From Excoecaria cochinchinensis (lineage: Eukaryota; Streptophyta; Magnoliopsida; Malpighiales; Euphorbiaceae), in contig CANTUQ010000101.1 in the NCBI GenBank assembly GCA_947683425.1, positions 31,333,001 through 31,397,000 of the forward strand: a DNA stretch of 64,000 bases, given 5' to 3'. The translations under genes were made by a program, and so were the position numbers. Position 1 is the stretch's first letter; the number at the start of each line of letters is the position of its first letter. Under the pieces are notes generated by a model, which was not told the origin of the DNA, searched no databases, and saw only the letters and a list, made by a program, of their open reading frames with translations. Positions 35,014 through 47,703 of this stretch are shown here, one piece after another.

Positions 35014-37948
35014 ATGTCTTGCATTTGTAGCTTTAGTTCAATCTCTTCTTTCTCCTCTCTCTCAACTTCTCCCAGAAGACTACTGCCTAAGCCTTCAATT
35101 ATCCACTGCTCCCTTCCAGGTAATTTTTGTTTTTTCTATGTTTCTAGTTTCTTGTATTCTTTTCCATGTATTTAAATGCTTACCTATTTGAGATGTTGAG
35201 CTGATTTTGTCTTTTAGGTTCCAAAGTTTTGATCTTTTTAGCGTAAATTAGTGATTAAGTAGTGGGTTTTGCAAATTAGGTTTCTTTACGTCTCATTTCC
35301 AGATTAACCTCCGTAGTTTGAAGTTTTGACTTGAATTGATAGTTGGATTAGTATAATCTTGCTTTTGTTCATCTATCAAATTTTGGGATTTATCAGGATT
35401 AATGAATTTAAGCTGTCATTCTTACAAATTTCTCATTCAGGGACTGTAGTGGAACCTAAGGCTGCCTCTGTAGCTGAACCCTTGTTGCTTAATGCTGTGA
35501 GAGGAGAAGATGTTGAAAGACCTCCAGTTTGGCTTATGAGGCAAGCTGGGAGGTACATGAAGGCAGGTCTATGGCGCTTTAGTTTTCTTATGATTTTCTT
35601 CTGTTGTTGTTTCCATGTTTTGTACACTTTATACAACTTCTTATTGCATACCCTTTGGCTGGGTTTATGATCTACTCTGCAGAATTGTGGCTTAGGAGTG
35701 CCTAATGGCTATTGTGGTTTCTCCTGTAAAATCATGCCTAGATAATGCGATTTTGTTTGATAGTTTCGTTAGATGAATTCATACCTCAATATGAAAATCA
35801 TATGGTTATCTAGGAGTTGAAATGTTTTAAAAGAATATGAGTACTGTGTATTCCAGCATTATAGTGTTCTGCCTTGTTAGATCAGCCATTATATATGACC
35901 TAGTTTGTGATCAACTTTATTTTCTTTAAATACCTTCCAAAGTATGTGTTTCTATTTTAAATTATCAGCTTAATGAGAGAGTTTTCAGAATCTCTTTGTT
36001 TTGTACTTATGTTCTTTCAGGCATCTGCGAAAAAGGCAGCGCTTATTTTGGGCCGCATTTTAGCCATGCTTGTTTGTTATGTTTAACTTGAATCTCATTT
36101 ATTGAGCTTTTTGTGTGACAGAGTTACCAACTAATATGTGAAAAATATCCTTCATTCCGTGAAAGATCAGAAAATGTTGATCTTGTGGTGGAAATTTCTC
36201 TACAGCCTTGGGAAGTTTTTAAGCCAGATGGGGTAAGAAAAATTTTAGAAATCGATAATCTACCATTTTAGTTATAAGCATTCTTTTCATGCATGAAAGC
36301 GCCTACATTCTTTTACATCTTTATTTCTTACTAATATAGATTAAATATCAATTCAAAACTTATTGCTGTCATCTAGGAGTCAATAGCATAATTTGCAGTC
36401 TTTTCACTATCGAGTAGAATTTTCTGCCTCCATTTTCTCAATTTTCCTTATTGATTGTTGGCACAGGTCATTTTATTTTCAGACATTCTTACTCCACTTT
36501 CTGGAATGAATATACCTTTTGACATTGTGAAAGGCAAGGGCCCTGTTATATTTAATCCTTTACGCACTGCTTATGATGTTGATCAAGTCAGAGAATTCGT
36601 TCCTGAGGAGTCAGTTCCATATGTTGGAGAATCATTGACAATCTTGCGGAAAGAGGTTCTACTCTCAGCGTCTGTTTCTTCTAATTTTTGGCTTTCAGAT
36701 TAAACTGTGTTCCTTTTCTTCAGTTGTATTCTGGTAGATTAAGCCTCTCCAGTTAGTCACTTGAGGGACTGTAAATGTTTAATTATTGTGATTGATGCAT
36801 TTGAAGTACCATGAAAGTATTGATTACTAGATTGGGTCTTTTCAGCTCAAGCGTTTCCATGTTTGTGATCCGTGCAATTTGTGCTTACTTGCTGCATTAT
36901 CAAATTTGAGAAACTCAGATCATAGAAATGAATCGCAACAACAGTTCATATGGTTGCTCTGAACATAGCAGACCACTTAAATATGGTGCCCGTGTTTGGC
37001 CAAATTTTAATTTCTATGATTACACACTTTTTTTTCCGTACCATCTGAAGGATTGGCATGTTGATACTCTATTTTCACATTAAGAAAAGGGAGATATTTT
37101 CTTAAGAATACTTGTGGAACCATATTGTTCTGTAAATATTATGTTGTTGATAAAGATTCGGAGTAAGTTCACATTTTTTTTTAATTTATTCAGGTCGATA
37201 ACCAAGCTGCAGTACTTGGTTTTGTTGGGGCACCTTTCACACTGGCGTCATATTGTGTTGAAGGTGGTTCATCGAAGCACTTCACGAAAATAAAGAGATT
37301 GGCTTTTTCCCAGCCCAAGGTACTCCCTGTAGTAACATCTCGTTTTTACTGTAATAGGACATTAACCTGCTAACATTTATGCATATCACTCAATGAAGCT
37401 TGCATTTTTATGATTCTTTTCCCATGGCACAGGTCCTACACGCATTGCTTCAGAAATTTGCAACCTCCATGGCAAAATACATTCAATATCAAGCTGACAG
37501 TGGGGCTCAAGCTGTCCAAATCTTTGACTCGTGGGCCACAGAACTTAGCCCTGTTGATTTTGAGGTGTTCAGTCTTCCATACTTGAAACAGATTGTGGAT
37601 ACTGTGAAAAAAACACATCCAAATCTCCCTCTAATCCTTTATGCAAGTGGATCAGGGGGCTTGCTCGAAAGGCTAGCGTTGACAGGTGTAGATGTAGTTA
37701 GCTTGGATTGGACTGTTGACATGGCTGAAGGTAGGAGGCGATTGGGACCTGACATGGCAGTTCAGGGAAACGTAGACCCTGGTGTCCTATTTGGATCAAA
37801 GGAGTTTATCACTAACCGCATAAATGATGTTGTGCGGAAAGCTGGTAAAGGGAAACATATATTGAATCTTGGTCATGGAATTGTAGTGGGCACGCCAGAG
37901 GAAAATGTTGCTCATTTTTTTGAGGTTGCTAAAGGAATTAAATACTAA
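35014..37948 (+). CDS. HEME: uroporphyrinogen III decarboxylase, chloroplast
   Basis: Six exons (35014-35119, 35441-35562, 36122-36232, 36467-36655, 37194-37319, 37433-37948) encode 389 residues, the normal plant length. The enzyme removes four acetate carboxyls from uroporphyrinogen III to make coproporphyrinogen III, at the trunk of haem and chlorophyll synthesis in the plastid. The first ~36 residues are Ser-rich (SFSSISSFSSLSTSPRRLLP), a transit peptide. Signature 1 is RPPVWLMRQAGRYM. Catalytic and substrate residues follow in LFSDILTPLSGMNIPF, signature 2 is GFVGAPFTLASY, and late motifs are IFDSWATELSP, VQGNVDPG and LGHGI. Exon 2 can only join exon 3 in frame (YMK|SYQ) through a GC donor, AAG|GCAGGT. 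The GT four bases on gives a stop seven codons later. Confidence 0.95.
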
Positions 37949-39361
37949 AAGCTGATGATACTTAGTTGATTCTTCTGGTAAATGAGTTTAATGCATTAGC
38001 CCCTTTGCTTTTCATGGTGTATAATTCTTATTAGCACGTTTTCCCTTTCATTTATTGGTCCTTTATTCTTTAATTGACTTTTATATCGTTTGATGACAAG
38101 TATTACCACGAGTACTTCAATTCCTCAGCATCAATATATACTCTTTGCCTTTGAGTTGATTTTTTTCAATCTAGTGGCTCAGTCATTCCGGGCTCCAAAG
38201 CAGTGCAGGCTAATAAGCTCAAGTTCGAAACAGACGTTCATGTTGCTCGGCTTTCTATTAAAGTAAAACAGGTAAGCTGTGGAATTTTTGTTCATTGATA
38301 TCTTAATTTTGTTTAGTGAACCAAGGACCCTCTGCAGTAGATACTTCAGCCCATCCATCTTCAATGTCCAAATGATATGCAACTCTTTCGACTTCACCAT
38401 TTGTTGTAAGTTTTATTTTGGTATGGCATCTGTTCTGATGTTGGTGTTCATTTGTATGTAGTGTTATGCTCGTGAATTGGTTTTCATTTTCAGATGTTGA
38501 GAAATCTCTTGGATGTCAATATATAAGCTTTGAGTTTCATAACAAAAAACAGAAATGCAAAATTCAATAATATAGTTAAACTTGCAAGTAACGGGGAAAA
38601 ATGCAATATAATTACCAGAATTGACAGATAGCCAGCATTTGATTCGATATTATGTTTCCAAGTAACAAAAAAAACAATTGCAATATAATAAAATAAACAT
38701 ACGTATTTCGGATTACATTCATTAAATAACCTTTATAAAAGTAAACAAAATAATGAGATGTATGATATAATTTGATAATGACTGACCCAAAAAAACTTAA
38801 ATAGACATAATAATACAAATCAATTAGCACTTAGCTAGCAGATATTAGCTACCAGCAACAGGTATTAGCTATTAGTTGTTAGTTGTATTTATTAGCGAAA
38901 CTAAATGGAGCCCAAATATTGTGGTGGAAAGGCAAGCATGTTCCTGTATCACAATTGTTTGCTTTACACCATGAAAATGGGAGATCAGAAGCAGACCTTA
39001 ACATGTTAATTATCGTTATTTTGCAAGCGACCATTCTAGTTGTCGTTTGTTCTGTTTGCAAGGATTAGGTGTATGGACCCACCTTTTCTGTTTGTGACTA
39101 ATGATTAATGTATTCAAGTGGTGCTGCTTTTATTAACAAATTCTTGACATTCATTGGACCTTGGAACCTCTTTTTGGCCACTGCCCATCCAGGCACTGTC
39201 GGAATCAGTTAGCTCACAACTAAAAATTAGGAATTTTTAATCATGGACAATACCATAACGATGTAAGTTTGTGCAATGGTCTAAATTTGATAAAGATAAA
39301 ATTAAATTAAATTAAACGGTTCGAAGTGCCGGATATGCCGTATAATGCGTGCTGTTAAATT

Positions 39362-39449
<88 letters not shown>

Positions 39450-40380
39450 ATCAAACAATGCACATCATATGACTCAAAACTGTAACACACATCGATTCAA
39501 ATATGAAATGAAAAACTTAAAAGATAGTTTCAGAATGCAGTTTTGGATTTGTGGTGTTAATTTGAAGACAACTACATATAGGACAATTCTTAAAAGAGAC
39601 CACATACCAGTATGCCACTCATGTCTCTGTGGTCAATATGATGCCAATTATTCCACTTTTCTTGATACCTTGTTAATTGAATTATATGAGTTTTAACATC
39701 ACACTGTGTTACTAACTTTAATTCAAGAACTAAAACATACATTAAGAAGCTCCTTTAATTCAAGAATTAGAATGCTATTTTCCATATCAATTACAATTTA
39801 TTCTTTTGGAGAAGAGGAAAAGAATCAAAACCAATGATAGTCCAGTGCATGGATGCATGTAGTGCGTGCACATTTATACTTTTCGATTGGAATAAACAGT
39901 ACATATGCACCACATAATAAGCCATCAAAATCATTCACATGCTAGAAATTATTCTTGTATGAGTTTATTAAAATAAAGGGGAAAAAAACAACATAGCCTT
40001 TCAATTAATGTTATAGTAATTTAATAGCATCATTTAGATTTATAATAAGTAAATCACTAAAACCTACACCAGATCCTACTGACATCAAAATAAATCAAAT
40101 CATTGCAAAAAAAAAAAAAAGATTAAAACTTGGAAATTAAATTGCTTTATTTGGTAAAAAAAAACTAAATCTTAGGAGACTCAAGAAAACAATGATCCAA
40201 ACTTGTTTGTTATTTTGTGGAACAAAAAGACAAACTTTAGTTTAAAGCAGCAAAATCAGCTTCACCTCACAGTTCAAAATCTGATAAACTTACCAAATTA
40301 ACCCCATTTTCTTAAATCCAACAATTGATTTCTGAACATTAGCTGCCCATTTTTGTCTTTTCAATTTTTCTACATGCAGA
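37949..40380. other. intergenic stretch, no gene seen
   Basis: Holds the UROD 3' UTR, AT-rich DNA and a 71-bp (TA)n microsatellite. No conserved frame is visible. Confidence 0.5.
39377..39447. repeat. (TA)n microsatellite, 71 bp
   Basis: A pure TA dinucleotide run of about 35 units preceded by a 15-base A run. It is the longest simple repeat in the window and is probably polymorphic. Confidence 0.95.
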
Positions 40381-40416
40381 GAGATCCCATTTCACCACTG
40401 TTGATCTCCGTCTCCT

Positions 40417-40425
40417 CTATATACA
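40417..40425 (+). promoter_or_regulatory. putative TATA box of the CIPK gene
   Basis: CTATATACA lies about 85 bp before a possible leader donor (CAAAG|GTAATACTGG at 40507/40508). A 5' UTR intron of several hundred bases is likely between here and the kinase ATG, but I could not fix its acceptor. Confidence 0.4.
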
Positions 40426-41083
40426 TATCCATGCTTAGAATAGCTTCATGAAAATCTGTGATGTTTCTCTCCTTGAGATTAACAAATTGCTGTAGCATTA
40501 TTCAAAGGTAATACTGGGTTCTACTTTTTTCTTTTAGATCTTACTGCTGTCTTGAGTTTTCTCCAGTTTATTAATGTTTTCAGCTACTAATTTCTGCTAA
40601 AGATTTGATCTTTTTATCATATTCTTGGATATGAGGTTTGTAGTTTGTGTTGTTAGTCAGAGTAAGCATGTGGGTTGATGCTTTTTTTTTCAGCTAAGGT
40701 TAATGTTCTCTGGTTAATCTATGCCATTTTTGAATTTGGGTTCTTTCTGGTTTCTTATTATTATTATTATTATTATTATTTTATCTGCATTTTGTGCAGG
40801 AACTTTCTTCTGCTCCAATTTTCTTTGAATAAATTTAATAATCGAGCTTGCATTTGTATGTGAATCTAAAATCTAGATTTTGCTCTTTGATATGTGTAGT
40901 ATTGCTGATTGCATTTAACCATTAACTCTCCAACAAAACTTGTTGGAAAAAAATAAATAGAAGAAATCAATTACCTTTCCTGTGATAATTTTTGAATTTG
41001 TTTTGAGTTTACCTGATAATTCTATGGTTTGATCTGAAATCAACTAAAGAGTATGATCATCTGGAGTTTCCCCATTGCCTATA

Positions 41084-41230
41084 TATATATATATTTTTTT
41101 TTTTATTTTTTTTTTTCATTTTGTTTTTTCAATTTCAAAAGAGGCTAACTCCAACTAGTTAATATCACTAAGAACAATCGAACCTGAAACCTCTCGCACT
41201 TTTAATTGAGTGCTGGTTCCGATATAACGG
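41084..41230 (-). mobile_element. tRNA-derived SINE-like relic in the CIPK leader
   Basis: Read on the minus strand, AGCACTCAATTAAAAGTGCG is followed by GAGAGGTTTCAGGTTCGATT, whose end matches a pol III B box (GGTTCGANNC-like). A region ending in a long A-rich tail (T-rich on the plus strand, 41090-41125) follows. No target duplication was found. Confidence 0.4.
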
Positions 41231-41455
41231 AATTAATGTGCTTTATGAATTGATATCATCTTTGTTATTTGTATTCCAAGCAGTCTTTTCTGATAATAGT
41301 TCATTTCTTGGTGTTTAATGTAGAATTGAAAGAAAAATACTAGGGAATGCTGAAAGATGTGCTTGAACTTCAGTAGTTCTTTCTCCGAATTCTGCGAAAT
41401 TCACCTTCAGTTTCAACTGTCATTATCCATCGACAGATTTTCACCTGAGATTCAA

Positions 41456-41518
41456 ATGGACGAGTTTGCAAGCAAAATTCAAGCTATGCAAAAGCACAAT
41501 CATAGCGAAGATGGTTGA
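41456..41518 (+). other. 20-residue uORF in the CIPK leader
   Basis: An ATG-to-TGA frame (MDEFASKIQAMQKHNHSEDG) ends 64 bases before the kinase ATG. A shorter uORF (MLKDVLELQ) starts at about 41,347. If both are in the mature leader they would lower re-initiation at the kinase ORF. Confidence 0.4.
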
Positions 41519-41582
41519 GTTGTTAAGTCCTGATGATGTTTTTGTTGTAATTTCGATATACTATTCGAGCAAGACATAAGAA

Positions 41583-42857
41583 ATGGAGCATAAGCGGAAT
41601 GTGTTGATGGAGAAGTACGAGTTTGGAAGATTGTTGGGGCAAGGAAATTTTGCTAAGGTTTACCTTGCAGTGAACCTGAAAACCAGTGAGAATGCAGCTA
41701 TTAAGGTAATTGACAAGGAGAAGATTCTTAAAGTAGGCCTAATCAATCAAATCAAGAGAGAAATAGCTGTGATGAAACTTGTTAAACATCCGAATATATT
41801 GCAGCTGCACGAAGTAATGGCATCGAAAACCAAGATTTACTTCGTCATAGAGTATGCCAAAGGAGGTGAGCTCTTTAAGCAGGTAGCAAGAGGAAGGCTG
41901 AAGGAAGATGTAGCAAGAAAGTACTTTCAACAGTTAATTAGTGCAGTTGATTTTTGTCACAGCAGAGGTGTTTACCACCGCGATTTGAAGCCCGAAAACT
42001 TGCTGCTAGATGAGAATGGAGTCCTTAAAGTGTCAGATTTTGGGTTGAGTGCTCTAATTGAGTCCAATTGCCAAGATGGTTTGCTGCACACAACTTGTGG
42101 AACCCCCGCATATGTTGCTCCTGAAGTTCTCAGCCGAAAAGGGTATGATGGGGCTAAAGCCGACATTTGGTCTTGCGGAGTAATCTTATATGTTCTGTTA
42201 GCAGGGAATCTCCCATTCCATGATGCCAATCTGATTTCATTGTACAAGAAAATAAGCAAGGCAGAGTACAAATTTCCTGCTTGGTTTTCACCAGAAGCAC
42301 GAAAGCTGATATCGAAAATGCTCAATCCTAATCCTAGCACAAGAATTTCCACTTCAAGAATTATGCAAACTCCCTGGTTTCGAAAAGGACTGAGCTCCAA
42401 AGTAGCAGCTGAGACTATACTTTCTGCAGAAGATGAGAAAGAGTTGGGGAAAGTAACAAGCTTGAATGCATTTGACATCATATCTTTTTCGACAGGATTC
42501 GATCTGTCTGGTTTTTTTTTGAAAGATTACAAGGAGAAAGAAGCAAAGTTCACATCGAAGCAGTCTGCATCGACGATTGTATCGAAACTAGAAGATACTG
42601 CTAAGGATCTGAGGATGGAAATAAAGAAAAAACATGGAGGAGTATTGAAATTGGAAGGATCAAATGAAGGTAGAAAAGGGGCATTGTCCATTGATGCAGA
42701 AATATTTGAGTTTACTCCATCTTTTCATTTGGTAGAGATGAAAAAATCAGGAGGTGATACACTTGAATACTTGCAGATTTTGAAAGATGGCTTAAGGCCT
42801 GCACTGAAGGACATTGTCTGGGCATGGCAAGGTGAAGAACCACAGCAACAACAATAG
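41583..42857 (+). CDS. CIPK: CBL-interacting protein kinase (SnRK3)
   Basis: A single intronless 424-codon frame. CIPKs are Ser/Thr kinases activated by calcium-loaded CBL proteins, and they regulate ion transport and stress responses. The P-loop is LLGQGNFAKV (17-26), the ATP lysine is K41, the catalytic loop is YHRDLKPENL (132-141), DFG is at 152-154, and the activation segment ends GTPAYVAPE. The CBL-binding NAF motif is LNAFDIIS (about 294-301). A PPI-like region follows, with KFTSKQSASTIVSKLE and FHLVEMKKSGGDTLEY. The intronless structure places it in the intron-poor clade. The sequence is closest, from memory, to the CIPK20/CIPK5/CIPK2 group, and I do not assign a number. The upstream leader holds uORFs. 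Confidence 0.96.
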   Translation: MEHKRNVLMEKYEFGRLLGQGNFAKVYLAVNLKTSENAAIKVIDKEKILKVGLINQIKREIAVMKLVKHPNILQLHEVMASKTKIYFVIEYAKGGELFKQVARGRLKEDVARKYFQQLISAVDFCHSRGVYHRDLKPENLLLDENGVLKVSDFGLSALIESNCQDGLLHTTCGTPAYVAPEVLSRKGYDGAKADIWSCGVILYVLLAGNLPFHDANLISLYKKISKAEYKFPAWFSPEARKLISKMLNPNPSTRISTSRIMQTPWFRKGLSSKVAAETILSAEDEKELGKVTSLNAFDIISFSTGFDLSGFFLKDYKEKEAKFTSKQSASTIVSKLEDTAKDLRMEIKKKHGGVLKLEGSNEGRKGALSIDAEIFEFTPSFHLVEMKKSGGDTLEYLQILKDGLRPALKDIVWAWQGEEPQQQQ

Positions 42858-45140
42858 CATTTGCCTCTTTTTCTTTAAATGTTAGAATTGGTTTTTGCAT
42901 AAATTATGCATATATATGTTTATCGTCGTTGTTTTTAAATTGGATTATTGAAATGATGAAATGTAAGAAAGGCAAAAGGCCAATAATTCCTTCCATGGTC
43001 CTTTTTCTTTTTCTGGAATGATTACCGAAATCGATACACTATGATTAATTTAGTTCAAATCGAGTCAAGCCTATTATAAGATTAATCTCTTTTAGTATTA
43101 ATTATTTTTTCATTTATAATACTTTATACCGATTAGCTATTACTTTTAGGAAGAATGCATGCATGAAAATTAACTAGTTTACCAATTTAATTCACTTTGA
43201 TGGCAAAAAAGTTTCTTTTTTTTTTTAATTATTTTTTAATAAATTTATATATTAAGTGGCATCAAAACTTGGTGCTAATCCATATTCTACGGTGGTGAGC
43301 TTATTATAATGTTGAAGTGGGGAAAGCCTTTTTGACTAATTGATTCTTTATTTAAATCAAACAGCTATTTATCATCATCGATTGAACAAAGCACGATTAG
43401 CTACAGAGTTTTAAGACATTATTATTAGCCTTTGAAAAAACTCTGCCTGCTACATTTTAGTCACTGAAAATCTGATAGTGTCCATCCCATCATCTCAACT
43501 CAGATTCTCTTAGCATTTGCATTCTTGTTAAGGCTGATGGTCTCCTCATATTTATAGATCAAAACAACTCTTAAATAATTTCAATTCCTCCTCTTGATAT
43601 TTGAATAGTAAATCTCATAATTTTGTAAATTCTTAAAACATTTCCATCAGCAAAGCAAATGTAGCAATCAGATATTACATTTATCAATAATAGCTAAATG
43701 TTGCTAAAATCATGGGGGAATTATACTTATTATATCTAATTTTGAGTCCAGCTCAGCAAATTCCTATCATGGAAATGAGAAATTCAAGAGAAACATTATC
43801 CTTAGTTTAATTTTTCAAGAAAACCATTAACATTTAAATGGAAGCAATGATGAGCCCACATGTCCACAAAATGTTAAGGCTAAAGAATATTAAACCATTA
43901 AAAAAAAGACAAAAAGCCAAAGTGATTTTAATTCTCAAGTCTTACATTCTTAATTGTCTGTCCACAACCCACTTCCTCGAGAATCCATCCATTAGATTTG
44001 AGGCTTTAAACAATTTCACATTTCTTGGACAGACATGACTAATTTCCACATACATGCAAAGTATCTCTTCTAATTCTTTCTTGTTTTCTTTTCCCTCATT
44101 ATCCAGCGACCACCTGTATTTAGAACTACTTGGTGAGCCCGACCTTTCCAACTTCTAATCTTTTAAATCAATCCCCACTACTACCTCTTTGTCACTGTCT
44201 TATTTGATGCTTTGATTAATTAATAAATTAATTATACATTTTCATAAAGTAATTTTTTTAATAACTCAAAATATAACTTATGTAATTTCTTGCTCACAAA
44301 TTGTGCCTTTTTCAATTTTTGTTGCACATCGTTGGTGGTATTGCAACAAATATATGCAGTATAAATATAATTTGATGTTTAAATTTATCTTTAAATAACC
44401 GTTAGATACAACATAAAAAGTTAATTCAGCAGTTTTTAAATACACTTAAATATTAAATTAACACTTCAAATTTAATGGTGTTAAATATAACACTGTAGTT
44501 CGCTCCAGCACCATATTAACACTCTATATATTTTTATATATTTAATCTTGCTTTTCTAATTTAGCTATAACGTTTGGCGCACTTATTTTCCTTTCTCTAA
44601 ATTAAAGTTTATATATTGGCCACATAAAATTTGGGTTTGATTACTCCATAAGATAGATTCATCTTAGTAACCGAATAAACTTTACAAGCAGATTAGCTTG
44701 AATCTATATATGTGTTTAGTCAAGCACATGATGTTCAAGAATTGGTTTAGACATTTCCATGTGTCTGAATTTTATGAAAATATTGATCACTCCGATAACA
44801 TATTGAAAACTGACAGATATTATGAAACAGAAAAAGTAATACAAAAAACAAATCTTGTGGAATGATTTTTTTTTTATTTTCACAGATGGATGGAAATTAA
44901 TTGGCACTAATATAATTCTTCCACAAATTATCATTAGTTGCCTAGCTAGTTGGTGGACTCAGTTTAATATGCTTCATTTTCTTGCCCACACCACACTTCA
45001 CTGCCCATGACTTCTGCGCATTAAGGTCTACACTAATTAATTCTCGCTCTTCTTGTTTTTCTAGAGTTCCCAACTATTCATTATTGAGATGAAAATAAAA
45101 ATAATAACAATAATTTTTGATACTTTTTATTGTTTTCACT

Positions 45141-45654
45141 CACTCCGTTCTATAATATCTGTTGTTTTTTAGAAAATTTCATCTTCCATTTTATATATCA
45201 TTTTTAAATTTTCAATGTAACATTAATTTTCTTTCTTCAATTTTCAATATTATTCAATTAATTAGATTTAAATTAGAATTTTGGAAGTAATAAAAAATAA
45301 GGGTAATTTAGTCATTTTCTACTATATTTAATTACTCACTTAGTTTTTTTTTTATCCGTCACTTTGGAGAAAAATCTAAATTACATTTATCTGTTTAGTT
45401 TTAGATTTTCAATGTAATTTAATTTTTTTTTCAATTTAATTTTCTTTTTCAATGCAAGTTACCAATTAGATTTAAATTTGTGTGTTGAAACACCCAATTT
45501 TATTTTAAATTTAAGTCTAACTAATATTTCTTAATTTTAATAAAAATAACAAAAGTGACAAATAATAAGAAACGGAGTGAATATAAATTTAGACCTAATT
45601 AATATTTTTTAATGCTAATAAAAATAATAAAAATGACAGATATTATAAAACAGA
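45141..45654. mobile_element. MITE-like inverted-repeat element, possibly nested
   Basis: CACTCCGTTCTATAATATCTGT at the left is close to the reverse complement of ACAGATATTATAAAACAGA at the right (45636-45654). A second inner pair (ATCCGTCACTTT at 45,352 and AAAGTGACAAATAATAAGAAACGGA ending about 45,576) suggests a related element inside it. 'CTCCGT'-type ends are typical of plant Stowaway-like MITEs. A clear TA duplication was not identified. Confidence 0.5.
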
Positions 45655-47416
45655 TATTACTTTGTACCATGATAATTTCAAGGGGTGCATTGGGTATCTA
45701 ACAAAGAAAGACTCCAATTGGAAAATGTGAGTTTAATAAATTGTACCTTGACAAAAAGCACCGACCTGATTAATCCAACTTAAAGCTCATGATTGACGAA
45801 ATGGTCTTTTTTATTTTTATTTAGTTTTTGAGAATAACGTGAAGTATAGTCATGTCTAGCAAAAACAATATCTTAGGAAATTACTTAGATATTACCAATC
45901 ATAATTATCTCAATTCATTGGACGATTAGTTGAAAAATACTTTTGTATGAATTCTTGGGAGTATTATTAATTATGACAGCTATTACATTTATTAGGTTTC
46001 AAGGGTTACAACGAAGGGAAAATATTTCCAGCCAACTTTCCTTTTGAAAATGCTTAATTTCCAGCAGAAAAAATGACACACAAGATGTTATGTAGCATAT
46101 TACTTGAACATTTTAATAAGTCAATTTGTCATATGACATGTTTACATATCATTTTTTTCACATGATATACTACGTTTGCAGGAATACTGAGTGCATGTGC
46201 CAGCTAAATTTTTTGGCTGTTTTTTCGCCATGAGAAAACGGTTAAAGTAACTTTTTTATATATATATTCTAAATTCAGTAATTTTTAAGATAATAAAAAT
46301 TCTAGTATTATTTGAATATAAAGTCAGTGAACATCGATGAAATTGACTCATTATTGCTTATAACCAACATATTAATTGAGGGATTAAAACAGTATATATA
46401 TATATATATATTGTGAAACCAAAAGAAGAAATAATATGTTAATAAAAAATATAGAGTAGGTAGTATCAATTATAAAAATATTAGTATATTATTAGTGGAT
46501 ATATATGCGAATTAAGATAAGTGGTGAGGAGGTTAACACAGGCAGTATTAATTTTTGAGATTAAAATAAAAATACAAAAAGGTTAAGTAGGATGTTTTGA
46601 TTCTGTAAACCAAGAAATGCGAAAGATTAGAGAGAGATGAAATGAAAGAAGTTGAATGGACCTGTACTTTCACCTCACATCACCTTTCACTAACTAAAGA
46701 AAACTCAAACACATCTTCGATTATGTTTGTAGTGCCAAACATTAAAAGATATATCCAATTGCTTATGGACCATTCAAGTCTTATATAAAATAAATTAATA
46801 ATAAATGTGGGCCAATAACCCTAAATTATGATTAGGTTTTATCTAATTGTGTCATCATTCCAACTGCATTTCTTTTCCTTTCTGTCTAAAGCAAATTGGG
46901 ATTCAGTAAAGGCTCTCATGATTAAGGAATAAGAAAAAAAAGATTACCCACTTAATAATGCTTAATTAAAAGTAGTTAATTAAAGCACACGAAATACATA
47001 ATTTAAGGATTATTATTGTCAATTAAATTAATAAATCTGATAGTGCCACGAAATAGCATTAATTTAATCATTGTAACAAGTGGCCAAAAACATGGGACCG
47101 ACTAAGCATGCATGTGTCGTGTCGTGTCGTGTCATATCTGTAAGAATCAAACCGGGTGAGCGCATAAGGAATTTAGGATTCAACTCTTTGGTAGGATCGA
47201 TCTGGTCCAATGAAAAAATATAGATCGTTAAATTGGATTCAATCTGGTAAATAAACCAAATCTATATTTTCTTCCATTTCCATATGCCATTCTAAAATTT
47301 TTCTACAAATTTATTGTGGATTTGAAAATTTTTGGTTGTTTATAAAAACGGATGAATCCGGTTGAACCAGTTCAATTGCAACCTAATTATTTATTTAGTT
47401 CGACATCCAATCCGAT

Positions 47417-47703
47417 TAGGAGTGTGCATAGTTAGATAAATCGGCCGTTAATAATTTTATTAAATAGTCTATTAATGTCAATTTTTGAAAATTACTAACC
47501 ATATAAATCTAACAATTCACTTTTGCCAATTAATATATTGGTTTCGCTTAACTATTTTTTACGGTTAGCCACAATTAATAAACTAAAAATAATTAATAGA
47601 AAATAAAAAATAATAATTCAAAATCAAAATCGGTGTACAGATTAATCGAAAATGTCAAACAATTTCGGACTGTTTTTACTTAACCATTTTTTTAATACTC
47701 CTA
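47417..47703. mobile_element. degenerate hAT-type MITE (TAGGAGTG variant)
   Basis: It begins TAGGAGTGTGCATAG and ends AATACTCCTA. The flanking octamers AATCCGAT and AAACTGAT agree at 6 of 8 positions. The interior has the 'aatcggtgtacagattaatcg' type text found in similar elements. It is 287 bp and non-coding. Confidence 0.55.

Noticed and set aside
35359..35670. 103-codon stand-alone ORF
   Set aside because: It is UROD exon 2 with flanking intron; splice signals and the family alignment fix the true borders.
38160..38240. tRNA gene suggested by an AAGTTCGAAAC box
   Set aside because: No matching A box or cloverleaf with proper acceptor stem could be drawn. No other tRNA, rRNA or CRISPR array was seen in the window.
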